Source: JAWKUK01 sp041398605
GTDB taxonomy: Bacteria > Planctomycetota > UBA1135 > GCA-002686595
Length of the DNA: 64,000 bases
Reading direction: 5' to 3'
Assembly (NCBI GenBank): GCA_041398605.1
Contig: JAWKUK010000013.1
Coordinates: 165,855 to 229,854 of the forward strand
The notes under the pieces were generated by a model. The model was given only the letters and a program-made list of their open reading frames with translations. It had not been told where the DNA came from and made no database searches. Positions 1-9,068 of the stretch are shown in pieces; positions within the stretch are counted from its first letter, which is position 1, and each line of letters opens with the position of its first letter. Both the position numbers and the translations under genes were made by a program.

Positions 1-152
1 CGTCGGGGCTCAGGAAGGGTTATCTTGCGTAGGACGTCTCTCCTCACCTGGCACCGCCCCGACTGGTCGGCGCCCGGAGTCTCGCGACCGGACTCGATCT
101 GGCGCGCTCCGGGGGTCGATGACGGAACGGGCGCAAAGCCAACCCTAAGCCG

Positions 153-1766
153 ATGATCCAGAAGAAGAAGCGGATCGTCCTCTTCCTGCCGCACCGGGCC
201 GACCCGGCGGAAGGGGTCCGTGTCGCTGCGGACCTCCTGCCTTTGGAGCTATTGCAGATCGCTGCATGGCCCGAGCAGGAGGGCTACGAGTGCGTGATCG
301 TGGACGCGATGGTCCACGACGATTACCTCGAGCGCCTGTTCGAGCTGTGCGACGGCGCGCTGCTCTACGCGAGCTCGTGCATCCTCGGGTTCCAGGTCGC
401 GCATGGCGCCCGCGTGGCGCGCGCGATCCGTGAGCGCTTCCCGGACCTGCCGATGATCTGGGGCGGCTGGTTCCCCAGCGTCCTGCCCGAGCAGTACTTC
501 GCCGAGGGCATCGCAGACGCGGTCGCGCTGGGCCAGGGCGAGGTCACGTTCTGGGAGGTCGTCCAAGCGCTCGACGCGGGCGAGGACCTCGCGACCGTGC
601 CCGGCCTCGCGGTGCAGCGCGACGGCAAGGTCCTCTACACGGACCACCGCCCCGTCGTCGGGTTCGACAAGTTCCCCGACGCGCCGTGGCACCTGATCGA
701 CTTCGAGCAGTACGTCGAGCGCCAACAGAACCCGGGGCCGTGGAAGATGCGGCACAAGTACCCGGACCCGCTCGACATGCCGCCGGGTACGCCGGTGCGC
801 GGCTTCAGCTACTTCTCGAGCTTCGGCTGCCCCGAGCCCTGCACGTTCTGCTGCTCCCCCATCGTCACGGGGCGGCGGTGGAAGGCGATCGGCGGCGCGG
901 ACCTCGCGGGCCGGCTGCTCGAGCTGCACGACCGCTTCAAGTTCAATGTCATGCGCTTCCAGGACGCCAACTTCGGCGTCAGCGAGAAGCGCTCGAACGA
1001 GTTCACCGACGCCTTGATCGCCGCAGGGTCGCCGTTCTGGTGGAGCGGCTGCTACGAGATCGAGACGATCGCGCGCTACAAGGAGGAGAGCCTCGACAAG
1101 CTGCAGGCCTCCAAGTGCCACATGGTGTCGCTCGGCGCCGAGGCCGGCTCCGCCGAGCAGCAGGCCGTCATCAAGAAGAACATCGACACCGACCACTTCG
1201 AGACGAGCCTCGCCGCGATGTACAACCGCCGCATCACGACGGGCTGCTCGTGGATCATCGGCTACCCCGGTGAGACCGAGGAGTCGATGCTCGCGACGCT
1301 CGCGCGCGCGGCCGAGATGAAGGTCAAGTTCCCGCGCGCGGCCTCGGACGTCTTCCCGTTCCGCCCGATCCCGGGCACCGAGGACTTCGAGAAGTCGGTG
1401 CGCCTCGGCTACAAGCCGCCGCGCACGCTCGAGGAGTGGGGCGGCTGCCTGGAGTACCGCGAGTCCTTCGACGACATCCAGATCCCCGAGGACGTGCTGC
1501 GCACGTGGAAGCGCTACGGCGTTGCGTCCACGTTCTACGACGGCCTCGCGATGGAGGGCGCCGAGTGGTTCCGCGCGGCGCTCAAGAAGATCTCCGCTTG
1601 GCGCTTGCGCACTGGGAACTACTCCTTGCCGATCGAACACAAGGCCTTCCACGCCTACGTCAAGCTCACCCGGCAAACCAAGCAGGACAAGCTCAAGCGG
1701 GCCGGCGCGCAGCAGCCGGTGCGCCTGGACCGAACCCCGGGCGTGACGCCCTCGGCTCCCCTCTGA
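153..1766 (+). CDS. B12-binding-type radical SAM protein, first of a tandem pair
   Basis: The 537-residue protein has an N-terminal Rossmann-like half typical of cobalamin-binding radical SAM enzymes (residues about 5-150, with 'GGWFPSVLPE' at 104-113) and a radical SAM core. The 4Fe-4S motif CX3CX2C is C226, C230 and C233 in 'FGCPEPCTFCCSP'. A canonical DxHxxG cobalamin motif is not visible, which is common in this superfamily. A later 'IIGYPGETEESM' fits the core barrel. The family does SAM-radical methylations, rearrangements or ring formations; the substrate here cannot be read. The ATG has no clear Shine-Dalgarno. The next gene, 17 bases downstream, is a paralogue, so the two are probably co-transcribed. 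The class is certain; the reaction is unknown. Confidence 0.9.
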   Translation: MIQKKKRIVLFLPHRADPAEGVRVAADLLPLELLQIAAWPEQEGYECVIVDAMVHDDYLERLFELCDGALLYASSCILGFQVAHGARVARAIRERFPDLPMIWGGWFPSVLPEQYFAEGIADAVALGQGEVTFWEVVQALDAGEDLATVPGLAVQRDGKVLYTDHRPVVGFDKFPDAPWHLIDFEQYVERQQNPGPWKMRHKYPDPLDMPPGTPVRGFSYFSSFGCPEPCTFCCSPIVTGRRWKAIGGADLAGRLLELHDRFKFNVMRFQDANFGVSEKRSNEFTDALIAAGSPFWWSGCYEIETIARYKEESLDKLQASKCHMVSLGAEAGSAEQQAVIKKNIDTDHFETSLAAMYNRRITTGCSWIIGYPGETEESMLATLARAAEMKVKFPRAASDVFPFRPIPGTEDFEKSVRLGYKPPRTLEEWGGCLEYRESFDDIQIPEDVLRTWKRYGVASTFYDGLAMEGAEWFRAALKKISAWRLRTGNYSLPIEHKAFHAYVKLTRQTKQDKLKRAGAQQPVRLDRTPGVTPSAPL

Positions 1767-1782
1767 ATCGGAGCGACGCGCC

Positions 1783-3402
1783 ATGATCCAACGTAAGAAG
1801 CGAATCGTCCTCTTCCTGCCCCACCGTGCTGACCCGAAGCGTGGTGAGCGCTTCAGCGCCGACCTGCTGCCGCTCGAGCTGTTGCAGATCGCGTCGGGCC
1901 CCGTCGCAGACGGGTACGAAGTCGTGCTCATCGACGCGATGATCGAGCCCGACTACCTGCGCAAGATCGACGAGGCCTGCGAGGGCGCGCTGCTCTTCGC
2001 GAGCTCCTGCATCCTCGGCTACCAGGTCTACGACGGCTATGTCGCCTCGAAGATGGTGCGCGCGAAGCACCCGAACCTGCCGATCATCCAAGGCGGCTGG
2101 TTCCCGAGCGTGATCCCCGACCTGTACTTCGAGCACGGCATCGCCGACGCCGTCGGGATCGGGCAGGGCGAGCTTACGTTCCGCGAGGTCGTGCGGGCCA
2201 TCGACGCGGGTGAAGACCTCGCCAAGGTCCCAGGGCTCGCCGTCCAGCGCGACGGGCGGATGATCTACACGGACAACCGCCCGGTCGTCGGCTTCGACAA
2301 GTTCGAGCGCGTGCCGTGGGAGCTCCTGGAGTACGACCGCTACGTCGCGCTGCAGCTCGCGCCGTCCGGCAACCTGAAGGTGCGCCACCGCTTCCCGCTG
2401 CCAGGGCACTGGACGCCGGACAACCCGCCGAAGGGCTTCAGCTTCTTCTCGAGCTTCGGCTGCCCGGAGCCGTGCACGTTCTGCTGCTCGCCGCAGCTCA
2501 CAGGCCGGCGCTGGAAGGCGATCCCCGGCAAGGAGCTCGCGGAGGAGATCGCGGAGCTGCAGCAGCGCTTCGGCTTCGACGTGCTGCGCTTCCAGGACGC
2601 GAACTTCGGCGTCGCCGAGAAGCGCACGAAGGAGTTCTGCGAGACGCTCGTCGACCTCAAGGTGCCGATCCACTGGAACGGCACGATCGAGATCGAGACG
2701 ATCATGAAGTACAAGCAGGAGACCCTCGACCTCCTAGAGACGTCGAAGTGTCACCTCCTGTGGCTCGGCGCCGAGACCGGCACGGCCGAGATGCAAGAGC
2801 GCATCAAGAAGGACATCGGGATCGACCACATCCCGATCGCCGTCGGCGAGCTCGTCAAGCGCAACATCGTGCCCGGGACGTTCTGGATCATCGGCTTCCC
2901 GGGCGAGACCCGCGAGTCGATGGAAGCGACGCTCAAAGCCGCCGCGAACCTCAAGTACCACTACCCCGAGGCGGGCTCGGACGTCTATCCGTTCCGCCCG
3001 ATCCCGGGCACGGAGGACTTCAACTCCGCGATCAAGCTGGGCTACGTGCCGCCGCGCGACTTCGAAGAGTGGGGCAACTGCTTCGAGTACAAGTACAACT
3101 CGCACAACACCGAGCTGCCTGACTCCGTGCGCAACACTTGGCAGCGCTACAACAACACCGCGGCGATCTACGACATGCACGTCCAAGAGGGGCCGCTGTG
3201 GATGCGCAAGCTCCTGTCGAAGTTCGCGGGACGGCGCCTCGAGCGCGGCAACTACGCGTTCCCCTTGGAGCAGAAGCTGTACGACCTCTACGTGAAGGCG
3301 ACGGGCCAGAGCCAGCAGGACCTCTCCGAGGACTACGCGCAGCTCCAGCCGGAGACCCACGCGCAGCTGTCGAATAAGTCGAACGCCCTGCAGGGGAGCT
3401 GA
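1783..3402 (+). CDS. B12-binding-type radical SAM protein, second of a tandem pair
   Basis: This 539-residue paralogue of the preceding gene matches it at 62 of the first 100 aligned residues by eye, and the first 50 bases are also very similar. The radical SAM cysteines are C227, C231 and C234 in the same 'FGCPEPCTFCCSP' context. Differences concentrate in the linker around residues 185-215 and at the C-terminus, so the two may act on different substrates or as a heterodimer (inference). It is followed by a strong hairpin at 3451-3487, which probably closes the two-gene operon. No neighbouring gene names the pathway. Confidence 0.9.
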   Translation: MIQRKKRIVLFLPHRADPKRGERFSADLLPLELLQIASGPVADGYEVVLIDAMIEPDYLRKIDEACEGALLFASSCILGYQVYDGYVASKMVRAKHPNLPIIQGGWFPSVIPDLYFEHGIADAVGIGQGELTFREVVRAIDAGEDLAKVPGLAVQRDGRMIYTDNRPVVGFDKFERVPWELLEYDRYVALQLAPSGNLKVRHRFPLPGHWTPDNPPKGFSFFSSFGCPEPCTFCCSPQLTGRRWKAIPGKELAEEIAELQQRFGFDVLRFQDANFGVAEKRTKEFCETLVDLKVPIHWNGTIEIETIMKYKQETLDLLETSKCHLLWLGAETGTAEMQERIKKDIGIDHIPIAVGELVKRNIVPGTFWIIGFPGETRESMEATLKAAANLKYHYPEAGSDVYPFRPIPGTEDFNSAIKLGYVPPRDFEEWGNCFEYKYNSHNTELPDSVRNTWQRYNNTAAIYDMHVQEGPLWMRKLLSKFAGRRLERGNYAFPLEQKLYDLYVKATGQSQQDLSEDYAQLQPETHAQLSNKSNALQGS

Positions 3403-3450
3403 GCTTCGGGTATCGGTCGCTGAGCCTTGGGCTGAGCGAGACCGCGCGAA

Positions 3451-3487
3451 CACCCGGCGCCTGGTCGCAGAGACCAGGCGCCGGGTG
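3451..3487 (+). terminator. Strong hairpin after the radical SAM pair
   Basis: A perfect 16-base-pair inverted repeat (3451-3466 pairing with 3472-3487) encloses the 5-base loop GCAGA, 48 bases after the stop of the second radical SAM gene. There is no immediate U-run, only 'tcatt' shortly after, so it may be a terminator or a 3' stabilising hairpin. Confidence 0.6.
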
Positions 3488-3591
3488 CTGTCATTCCGCA
3501 TCGTTTGCCCGGCGACAGGAGCGGCTCGGCGGGGCGAACGCGAGGTTCGGGGGTGTGGCGCTCGTCCTCGCGCCGGTACCCTCCCCTCACC

Positions 3592-5994
3592 GTGAACCAA
3601 ACGCCCGCCCGCCAACCCGTCGCGCTGACGATCGCGCTCGTCGCGGCATCGACGCTCGTCTACGAGATCCTGCTGACGCGCGTCTCAGCCTTGCGGCTGG
3701 CGTTCCACTTCAGCTACCTCGTCGTCGCCAACGCGCTGCTCGCCGTCGGCGCTGCGGGCGCGCTCCTGTACCTCGCGCGGGAGCGCATCCGAGGGCGCGA
3801 GGAGCGCGTGCTCCGCGGCCTCCTGTGGACCTACGCGCTGGCGCTGCCGCTGACGTACACGTTCCTCCTGGGCTACCCCGCGCCCTACGACGTGCGCGTG
3901 ACGACCGGCGAGCACCTCGCGTCGTTCCTCGCCTACAACCTGGGGGCTGCTCTGCCGCTCTTCTGCGCCGGCGGCGCGATCGGCCTGATGCTGCTGCAGA
4001 ACGCGCGGGACGTGCACCGCGTCTACGCGGCGGACCTCGTCGGCGCGGCCCTCGGCTGCGTCCTGTGCCCGTACCTCCTGTGGTTCAGCGGCGCGGGCGG
4101 CGCCCTCGCAGGCGCGCTGGCCCTGGCGCTCGGCTCGACGTGGACGGCGGAGCGCGGGCGGGCGCGGCTCGTCGCAGGCGCCCTCGGCGCGCTCACGCTG
4201 GTGGCATTGCCGTTTGTCGACGCGCGCTTCCCGGTCCCCAGCAAGACCGAGCTGCAGCTGACCTCCGAGACGAAGTTCATCGCCGGGGACCGCATCATCG
4301 AGTCGCGCTGGAGCGCGATCAGCCGCGTCGACCTCGCGAGCGTCCCGCCGGCCGAGCAGAACCTCTTCATGCGCGGCCCCGCGGTCGAGCTCCCGCGGCC
4401 GGAGCGCCAAGCGTTCCTCATGCAGGACGGGTCCGCTGGGACGTACGTCCACGACTACACGGGCACGCCCGAGGGCTTGGTCGGCCTCTCGCGCTCGCTC
4501 TATTCGCTCGCTGCGCGCGCGCTGCAGCCCGAGTCCGTGTTCATCATCGGCGTCGGTGGCGGCGACGACCTGTGGGCGCACCACCACGCGGGCACCGCCC
4601 GCATCAAGGGCATCGAGCTCAACCGGCAGATCCTCGACGTACACCGCACGACGCTCGAGCCGTACTCGCGCGCGCTCCTGGCCGACCCCGCGGTCGAGCT
4701 CGTGCACGGCGAAGGCCGCACGGCGCTCCTGCGCGAGGCGAGCCGCTTCGACCTCGTGCAGATGTCCGCGATCGACACGTGGACCGCGCTGCAGAGCGGC
4801 GCGTACATGCTCGCCGAGAACTTCCTGTACACCCAGGACTCGATCGACGACATGTTCCGGATCCTCGCCGAGGACGGCGCCGTGCAGATCACGCGCTTCA
4901 GCGGCGACGTCGAGGCCATCCGCCTCGTCGCGACGCTGCGCGCCGCGCACGCGCGCTATGGCGCGGGCCCGTTCGTGGACTGCGTCGTATGCGTGCCGGG
5001 CAACGCATACATGTCCGTGCTCGTCAAGCGGCGGCCGTTCGACGAGGGCGAGCTCGCGCGCCTCGACGCCTTCCTGCGCGAGGGCCAGTTCCCGATCGCT
5101 TACCACCCGCGCGCAGAGACCGGCAGCGCGGTCGAGGCCTACATCCGGAGCTCCGACCCGGCGCAGCTGATCGCGAACGCCGCAGTCGACCTGCGGCCCG
5201 TGTCCGACGACCGCCCGTACTTCTTCAACTTCCTGCGCTGGAGCGACCTCGGCCACGCGCGCGAGACGCTGGACGCTGCGATCACCGTGACACAGGGGAA
5301 CCCGCTGTTCCTCTTTGGACAGCTCGCGCTCTCCATCTTGGCGGGCATCATCGTGCTGGGCGCGCCGCTCCTCTTCGCGCGCCGAGGCGCGGCCGGAACC
5401 GTGGCGCTCGCCGCGCCGCGGGCTCGCGCCGGCGCCGCCGCGCTCTACTTCGGGGCGGTAGGCGCGGGGTTCATCTCAGCCGAGGTCGCGCTCATGCAGA
5501 AGCTCGTGCTGATGCTCGGGCACCCCTTGTACTCCGTGACCGTGACGCTGGCCGCGATGCTGCTCGCCACGGGCCTCGGGGCGTACCTCTCCCGCCGGGC
5601 GTTCGCGGCTCCCACGCGCGCGATCTGGTGCGTGCCGCTGGTCCTCTCCGCCGCGTTTGGCCTCCTCGCCGCCTTCGACGCGGACCTCATCCGCGCCGTC
5701 GCGCCGCTGCCGACGGCCGCGCGCTTCGCCGTCGCGGCGCTCGTCGTCGCGCCGATCGGGCTCGCGGTCGGCGTCCCCTTCTCGCACGGCCTCGCGCTGC
5801 TGGAGCGCGCCGCGCCGCGCCTCGTCCCATGGGCTTGGGCGACCAACGCGATCGCGACCGTCGTCGGCTCGATCGCGACGGTCATCGTGTCGATGAACTT
5901 CGGCTTCCGCGCCGTGTTTGTCGTCGCGGTGGCGCTGTACGCCTTGGCCGCCGCAGCGGCGCCGCGCCTCCACGGCGCAGCGCCGCGCCCCTGA
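3592..5994 (+). CDS. Membrane-embedded spermidine synthase-like protein
   Basis: The protein has 800 residues from a GTG start at 3592. I chose this start because residues 5-25 are then a membrane segment; the upstream extension is Arg/Ser-rich. Hydrophobic segments fill roughly the first 215 residues. A soluble aminopropyltransferase/SAM-methyltransferase-like fold follows, with glycine loop 'IGVGGGDD' near residue 320 and acidic 'IKGIELN' about 20 residues later. A second block of membrane segments occupies about 590-795. This is the membrane 'spermine/spermidine synthase-like' architecture of many bacteria, whose substrate is generally unknown; polyamine synthesis should not be assumed. 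It starts about 100 bases after the hairpin at 3451-3487 and converges on the FUN14 gene with 9 bases between stops. Confidence 0.8.
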   Translation: MNQTPARQPVALTIALVAASTLVYEILLTRVSALRLAFHFSYLVVANALLAVGAAGALLYLARERIRGREERVLRGLLWTYALALPLTYTFLLGYPAPYDVRVTTGEHLASFLAYNLGAALPLFCAGGAIGLMLLQNARDVHRVYAADLVGAALGCVLCPYLLWFSGAGGALAGALALALGSTWTAERGRARLVAGALGALTLVALPFVDARFPVPSKTELQLTSETKFIAGDRIIESRWSAISRVDLASVPPAEQNLFMRGPAVELPRPERQAFLMQDGSAGTYVHDYTGTPEGLVGLSRSLYSLAARALQPESVFIIGVGGGDDLWAHHHAGTARIKGIELNRQILDVHRTTLEPYSRALLADPAVELVHGEGRTALLREASRFDLVQMSAIDTWTALQSGAYMLAENFLYTQDSIDDMFRILAEDGAVQITRFSGDVEAIRLVATLRAAHARYGAGPFVDCVVCVPGNAYMSVLVKRRPFDEGELARLDAFLREGQFPIAYHPRAETGSAVEAYIRSSDPAQLIANAAVDLRPVSDDRPYFFNFLRWSDLGHARETLDAAITVTQGNPLFLFGQLALSILAGIIVLGAPLLFARRGAAGTVALAAPRARAGAAALYFGAVGAGFISAEVALMQKLVLMLGHPLYSVTVTLAAMLLATGLGAYLSRRAFAAPTRAIWCVPLVLSAAFGLLAAFDADLIRAVAPLPTAARFAVAALVVAPIGLAVGVPFSHGLALLERAAPRLVPWAWATNAIATVVGSIATVIVSMNFGFRAVFVVAVALYALAAAAAPRLHGAAPRP

Positions 5995-6003
5995 CCGGGC
6001 GCG

Positions 6004-6567
6004 CTACTTGCGGAAGCCGGACACGAGCCCCGCAGTGCCCGCGCCGGCGGAGGGCAGGCTGCCCGTGACAAACGTCTTGAAGCTCTCGAACTGCTGCCCG
6101 ACGTTGGCGGTGAGCGAGTCCCAGTAGCCCTGCGCCACCGACCAATCGATCGCGCCGACGATCCCGGCCTTCTGCAGGCCAAAGATCGCGAGCACGACGA
6201 CCCCTAGGACCACCAGCGTGAGCTTGAGGAACGTGCGGAGCGCGTACCCGGCCGCGAACGCGACAGCGAACGACAGGCCGCCCTTCATGAACAGGGGGCC
6301 CCAAGGGCTCACGGGCTCTTCCTCGGTCGGCGCGGCGCTCGGTCCGCCGAGCTGGATCCCGGTGCCGCCGAATGAGCTCGGCGCGACGAGGCCCGTGCCG
6401 CCGCTGGACGCAGGCGCGACGTCCGCCGTCGTGCCGCCGCGGGTCATCGCGACCCCGACCAAGCCGAGCACGAGGGCGAGGACAAAAAACGCCTTCTTCC
6501 AGACGGGCAGCGGGTCGCGCTGCGGGGATCCATCGGGCGCGGTGGACTCGGGTCGTTGCTCAGACAT
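6004..6567 (-). CDS. FUN14-domain membrane protein
   Basis: The 187-residue protein has one membrane segment near the N-terminus ('AFFVLALVLGLVGVAMT'), a Gly/Ser/Pro-rich linker (about 45-90), and a C-terminal FUN14-like region from about 95. That region has a glycine-rich helix ('GGLSFAVAFAAGYALR') and a second hydrophobic helix with 'FGLQKAGIV'. Bacterial FUN14 proteins are poorly characterised; eukaryotic FUNDC1 is a mitophagy receptor, and that role should not be transferred. The ATG was chosen because upstream sequence in frame is low-complexity Arg/Ser. It is divergent from the response regulator at 6785 and convergent with the membrane synthase-like gene. Confidence 0.75.
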   Translation of the reverse strand: MSEQRPESTAPDGSPQRDPLPVWKKAFFVLALVLGLVGVAMTRGGTTADVAPASSGGTGLVAPSSFGGTGIQLGGPSAAPTEEEPVSPWGPLFMKGGLSFAVAFAAGYALRTFLKLTLVVLGVVVLAIFGLQKAGIVGAIDWSVAQGYWDSLTANVGQQFESFKTFVTGSLPSAGAGTAGLVSGFRK

Positions 6568-6590
6568 GATTCGATGGCGCGAGGGTGCAC

Positions 6591-6609
6591 GGGCCGCTCG
6601 ATGCGGCCC
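6591..6609 (-). other. Inverted repeat upstream of the FUN14 gene
   Basis: A perfect 7-bp stem (GGGCCGC/GCGGCCC) with 5-base loop lies 24 bases upstream of the FUN14 start, within the 217-base divergent intergenic region shared with the response regulator. It could be an operator or leader hairpin. No other feature could be identified there. Confidence 0.3.
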
Positions 6610-6784
6610 GACGGGGATGGTACCAGCGCAGGGCGCAGCGCAGCGGTGACAGTGCCGTAGGGCGGGCGCGCGCTCCGACCCTGGCCTGGACACGGGCCGG
6701 ACACCGAGAGGCGCGCCCCGCGGCCTCCGAGGCGCCATGCTGGCGACGGCCCGCTGGACCTGTACGATCGCGAACCAAACCGCT

Positions 6785-7492
6785 ATGACCCCCTCTGAAC
6801 CCCGCATCCTCGTCGTCGAGGACGACAGCCGCATCCGGACCGAGCTGCTCGACGCGCTGCGCCAGGCTGGATTCGACGTGAGCGTCGCCGTCACGCTCGC
6901 GATGGCCCGTACGGCCTCCGAGCGGCGCCACGACCTGATCCTGCTGGACCTCGGCCTCCCAGACGGGGACGGCCTCGAGCTCGTGCGCGAGCTCCGGGGC
7001 TCTGGGCGCGCGGTGCCCGTGCTGATCCTGACCGCCCGGGACGCAGCGGACCAGCGGGTCATGGGCCTCGAGGCCGGCGCCGACGACTACGTCGTGAAGC
7101 CGTTCCACCTGCCGGAGCTCGTCGCGCGCGTGCGCGGGCTCCTGCGCCGCTCGGGTCGCGCCGTCGAGGGCGGCTTCGCGCGCCACCAGGACCTCTGGAT
7201 CGACCTCGAGACCCGCCGCGCGGGGCGCGGCGAGGACGGCAGCTCCGAGGCCTTTGTGCTGAAGCCGCGCGAGTTCGACCTGCTGGCGTTCCTGATGCGC
7301 CACCCAGGCCGCGCGTGGACGCGGGACCAGTTGCTCGATCGCGTATGGGGCAACGAGTACAAGGGCGACGCGCGCACGGTCGACCTGCACGTGCGCCGCC
7401 TGCGCGCCAAGATCGAGGTGGACGCGAGCGACCCTCGTTACATCGAGACGGTCTGGGGCGTCGGGTACCGCATGGCCGAGGACGCCGAGTGA
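6785..7492 (+). CDS. OmpR/PhoB-family response regulator
   Basis: The 235-residue protein has a receiver domain (about 7-115) followed by a winged-helix trans_reg_C domain (about 145-230). Visible receiver residues are the acidic pocket 'VVEDDS' (9-14), phospho-acceptor D55 in 'LILLDLGLPDGDG', T83 in 'ILTARD' and K105 in 'DYVVKPF'. The DNA-binding part has 'LKPREFDLLAFLMRH' and the recognition helix region 'GDARTVDLHVRRLRAKI'. The ATG at 6785 removes 16 residues that do not fit the family. The stop overlaps the start of the kinase gene (GTGA), so the pair is translationally coupled. The stimulus is unknown. Confidence 0.95.
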   Translation: MTPSEPRILVVEDDSRIRTELLDALRQAGFDVSVAVTLAMARTASERRHDLILLDLGLPDGDGLELVRELRGSGRAVPVLILTARDAADQRVMGLEAGADDYVVKPFHLPELVARVRGLLRRSGRAVEGGFARHQDLWIDLETRRAGRGEDGSSEAFVLKPREFDLLAFLMRHPGRAWTRDQLLDRVWGNEYKGDARTVDLHVRRLRAKIEVDASDPRYIETVWGVGYRMAEDAE

Positions 7493-8889
7493 CCGAGCTG
7501 CCGCGTGTCCGTTGGTACCGGGGGATCAGCGTCCGCCTCGCCCTGATCGTCGCGGTGACGATGCTCGGCTCGATGGTGATCGCGTACAAGGTCGAGGGTT
7601 GGGCGTCGCGGCGGAGCGCGGAGTACCTGAAGGAAGTCCCGGAGGGCACAGACTTCGATGCCTACCGCGACGCGGACGGCGTCCCGCGCGACGACTACGG
7701 CCGCAGGATGGTGACCCGCCAAGAATGGGAGGTCATCAGCGCGCGCATCAATCGCTACATCGGGATCGGCCTCGCGCTCAGCGGGATCCTGACCTCGCTC
7801 GCGGTGGGCTGGGCTGTGTCGTTGCGCGTCACGAAGCGGCTGCGCGAGCTCGCGCTCGGCGCGCGCGAACCTGTTGGTGAAGGCCGCGCGCTCCCGGCGC
7901 CCCTCCGCGTCGGGGGCGCGGACGAGATCGGCGTGCTCGCGGCGTCGATGAACGACATGCGCGAGCGCGTGCACACCCTCGTCGAGCAGCTCGCGGAGCG
8001 CGACCGCGAACGCAGGAACTGGATCGCGCTCGTGTCGCACGACCTGCGCAATCCGCTGCAAGCGTTGACGGCCTGCATCGATCGCGCGGCGTTCGAGGCG
8101 CGCCGGCTCGACGACGGCCCAGCCCGAGGCGGCATGCTGCGACTCCTTGGGACCGCGCGCCTCGACGTCGACCGCTTCCAGGTCCTGACCCAGGACCTGC
8201 TCGACATCGCGCGGCTCGACGCAGACAACTCGCTGATCCTCGAGCCCGTGCCCCCGGGCGAGCTCGCCCGCCGCGCCGCGGAGGGCATGCGGGTCCTCGC
8301 CGAGGTCAACGGGTGCCACCTGGAGGTCGAGGTCGCGCGCGGTTGCCAGGAGCTGCAAGCCGACGGGCGGCGGATGCTGCGCGCGCTCGAGAACCTGCTG
8401 CGGAACGCCATCCAGCACGCTCAAGCGCGCGTGACGCTGCGCGTCGAGCCCCGCACCTGGCACGCGGAAGGGAGCCCGGGACCGGCGCGCCGCGCGGTGC
8501 GCTTCAGCGTCGACGACGACGGCCCAGGCCTCCCCACGCTCGAGGACGGCACCGTCGACGTGCCCCGGCTGGGTGCGTACAAGAGCCGCGACGACTCTGC
8601 CGGCCTCGGCCTCGTCGTCGTGCGGCGCGTCGCTGAGTCCCACTGCGGGACGCTCGGCGCCTACAACCGCGTCGCGGGCGCGGCCGCGTCGAACCCAGCC
8701 GGGGCGGAGGGCGCCGAGGGCGCCGAGGGGCACGCGGCCAGCAGCGGCCATGGGGGCTCCGGCGGGACGGTCTGGATCGAGATCCCCGGTGACCTAGGCG
8801 GCGCTACGTCCTCGTCCAGAGGCCCAGACCTCGACGTCGAGGACCCCTTTGACGACGACCTGGACGACGACCTGGACGACCAGTCCTAA
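7489..8889 (+). CDS. Membrane sensor histidine kinase, partner of the upstream regulator
   Basis: The 466-residue kinase uses GTG at 7489, overlapping the regulator's stop. Two membrane helices (about 14-33 and 91-111) bracket a short periplasmic sensor of about 57 residues. HAMP-like linker follows, then HisKA with phospho-acceptor H184 in 'LVSHDLRNPL', then HATPase with N-box 'ENLLRNAIQH' (N306), G1 'DDDGPGL' and G2 'SAGLGLVVVRRVAES'. A low-complexity insert with EGA repeats (about 405-422) sits just before the last beta strand, and the C-terminus is very acidic (DDDLDDDLDD). Both look like in-frame repeat expansions. The short sensor suggests detection near the membrane. Confidence 0.93.
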   Translation: MTELPRVRWYRGISVRLALIVAVTMLGSMVIAYKVEGWASRRSAEYLKEVPEGTDFDAYRDADGVPRDDYGRRMVTRQEWEVISARINRYIGIGLALSGILTSLAVGWAVSLRVTKRLRELALGAREPVGEGRALPAPLRVGGADEIGVLAASMNDMRERVHTLVEQLAERDRERRNWIALVSHDLRNPLQALTACIDRAAFEARRLDDGPARGGMLRLLGTARLDVDRFQVLTQDLLDIARLDADNSLILEPVPPGELARRAAEGMRVLAEVNGCHLEVEVARGCQELQADGRRMLRALENLLRNAIQHAQARVTLRVEPRTWHAEGSPGPARRAVRFSVDDDGPGLPTLEDGTVDVPRLGAYKSRDDSAGLGLVVVRRVAESHCGTLGAYNRVAGAAASNPAGAEGAEGAEGHAASSGHGGSGGTVWIEIPGDLGGATSSSRGPDLDVEDPFDDDLDDDLDDQS

Positions 8890-8948
8890 CCCTGAAGCTG
8901 GTCCCCGTGATTGGTACGCCGTCCAGGGACTACCACAGGAGGTATCAC

Positions 8949-9023
8949 ATGCCAACGACTCCTACCACAGTGAGTGTCGTACCACTCAAGGGGGCCAACT
9001 TCATGGCGAGGGCGCTGGGCTAG
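8949..9023 (+). CDS. Candidate 24-residue small protein with a strong ribosome binding site
   Basis: An AGGAGGT Shine-Dalgarno lies 5 bases before an ATG that opens 24 codons ending in TAG; the peptide begins MPTTPTTVSVVPLKG and ends NFMARALG. Such a perfect site is unusual in this window, where most starts lack one. The ORF begins 59 bases after the histidine kinase stop and is followed by the hairpin at 9069-9102. I recognise no family. It could be a small protein, a leader peptide, or chance. Confidence 0.4.
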   Translation: MPTTPTTVSVVPLKGANFMARALG

Positions 9024-9068
9024 GTTGTGGTCAACGTGGTCGGTCCGGCGGAGGGCGCCGGAAACGGC

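Noticed and set aside
249..1931. Long minus-strand open frame opposite the first radical SAM gene
   Set aside because: It is Arg/Ala-rich with no recognisable domain and mirrors the high-GC codon pattern of the real gene on the plus strand.
3592..5994. Assignment as speE polyamine synthase
   Set aside because: The protein has membrane blocks at both ends, unlike the soluble SpeE; the substrate is not established.
3555..6068. 837-codon open frame overlapping the membrane synthase-like gene
   Set aside because: It is Arg/Ala/Pro-rich and lacks hydrophobic helices; the other frame has clear membrane and nucleotide-binding motifs.
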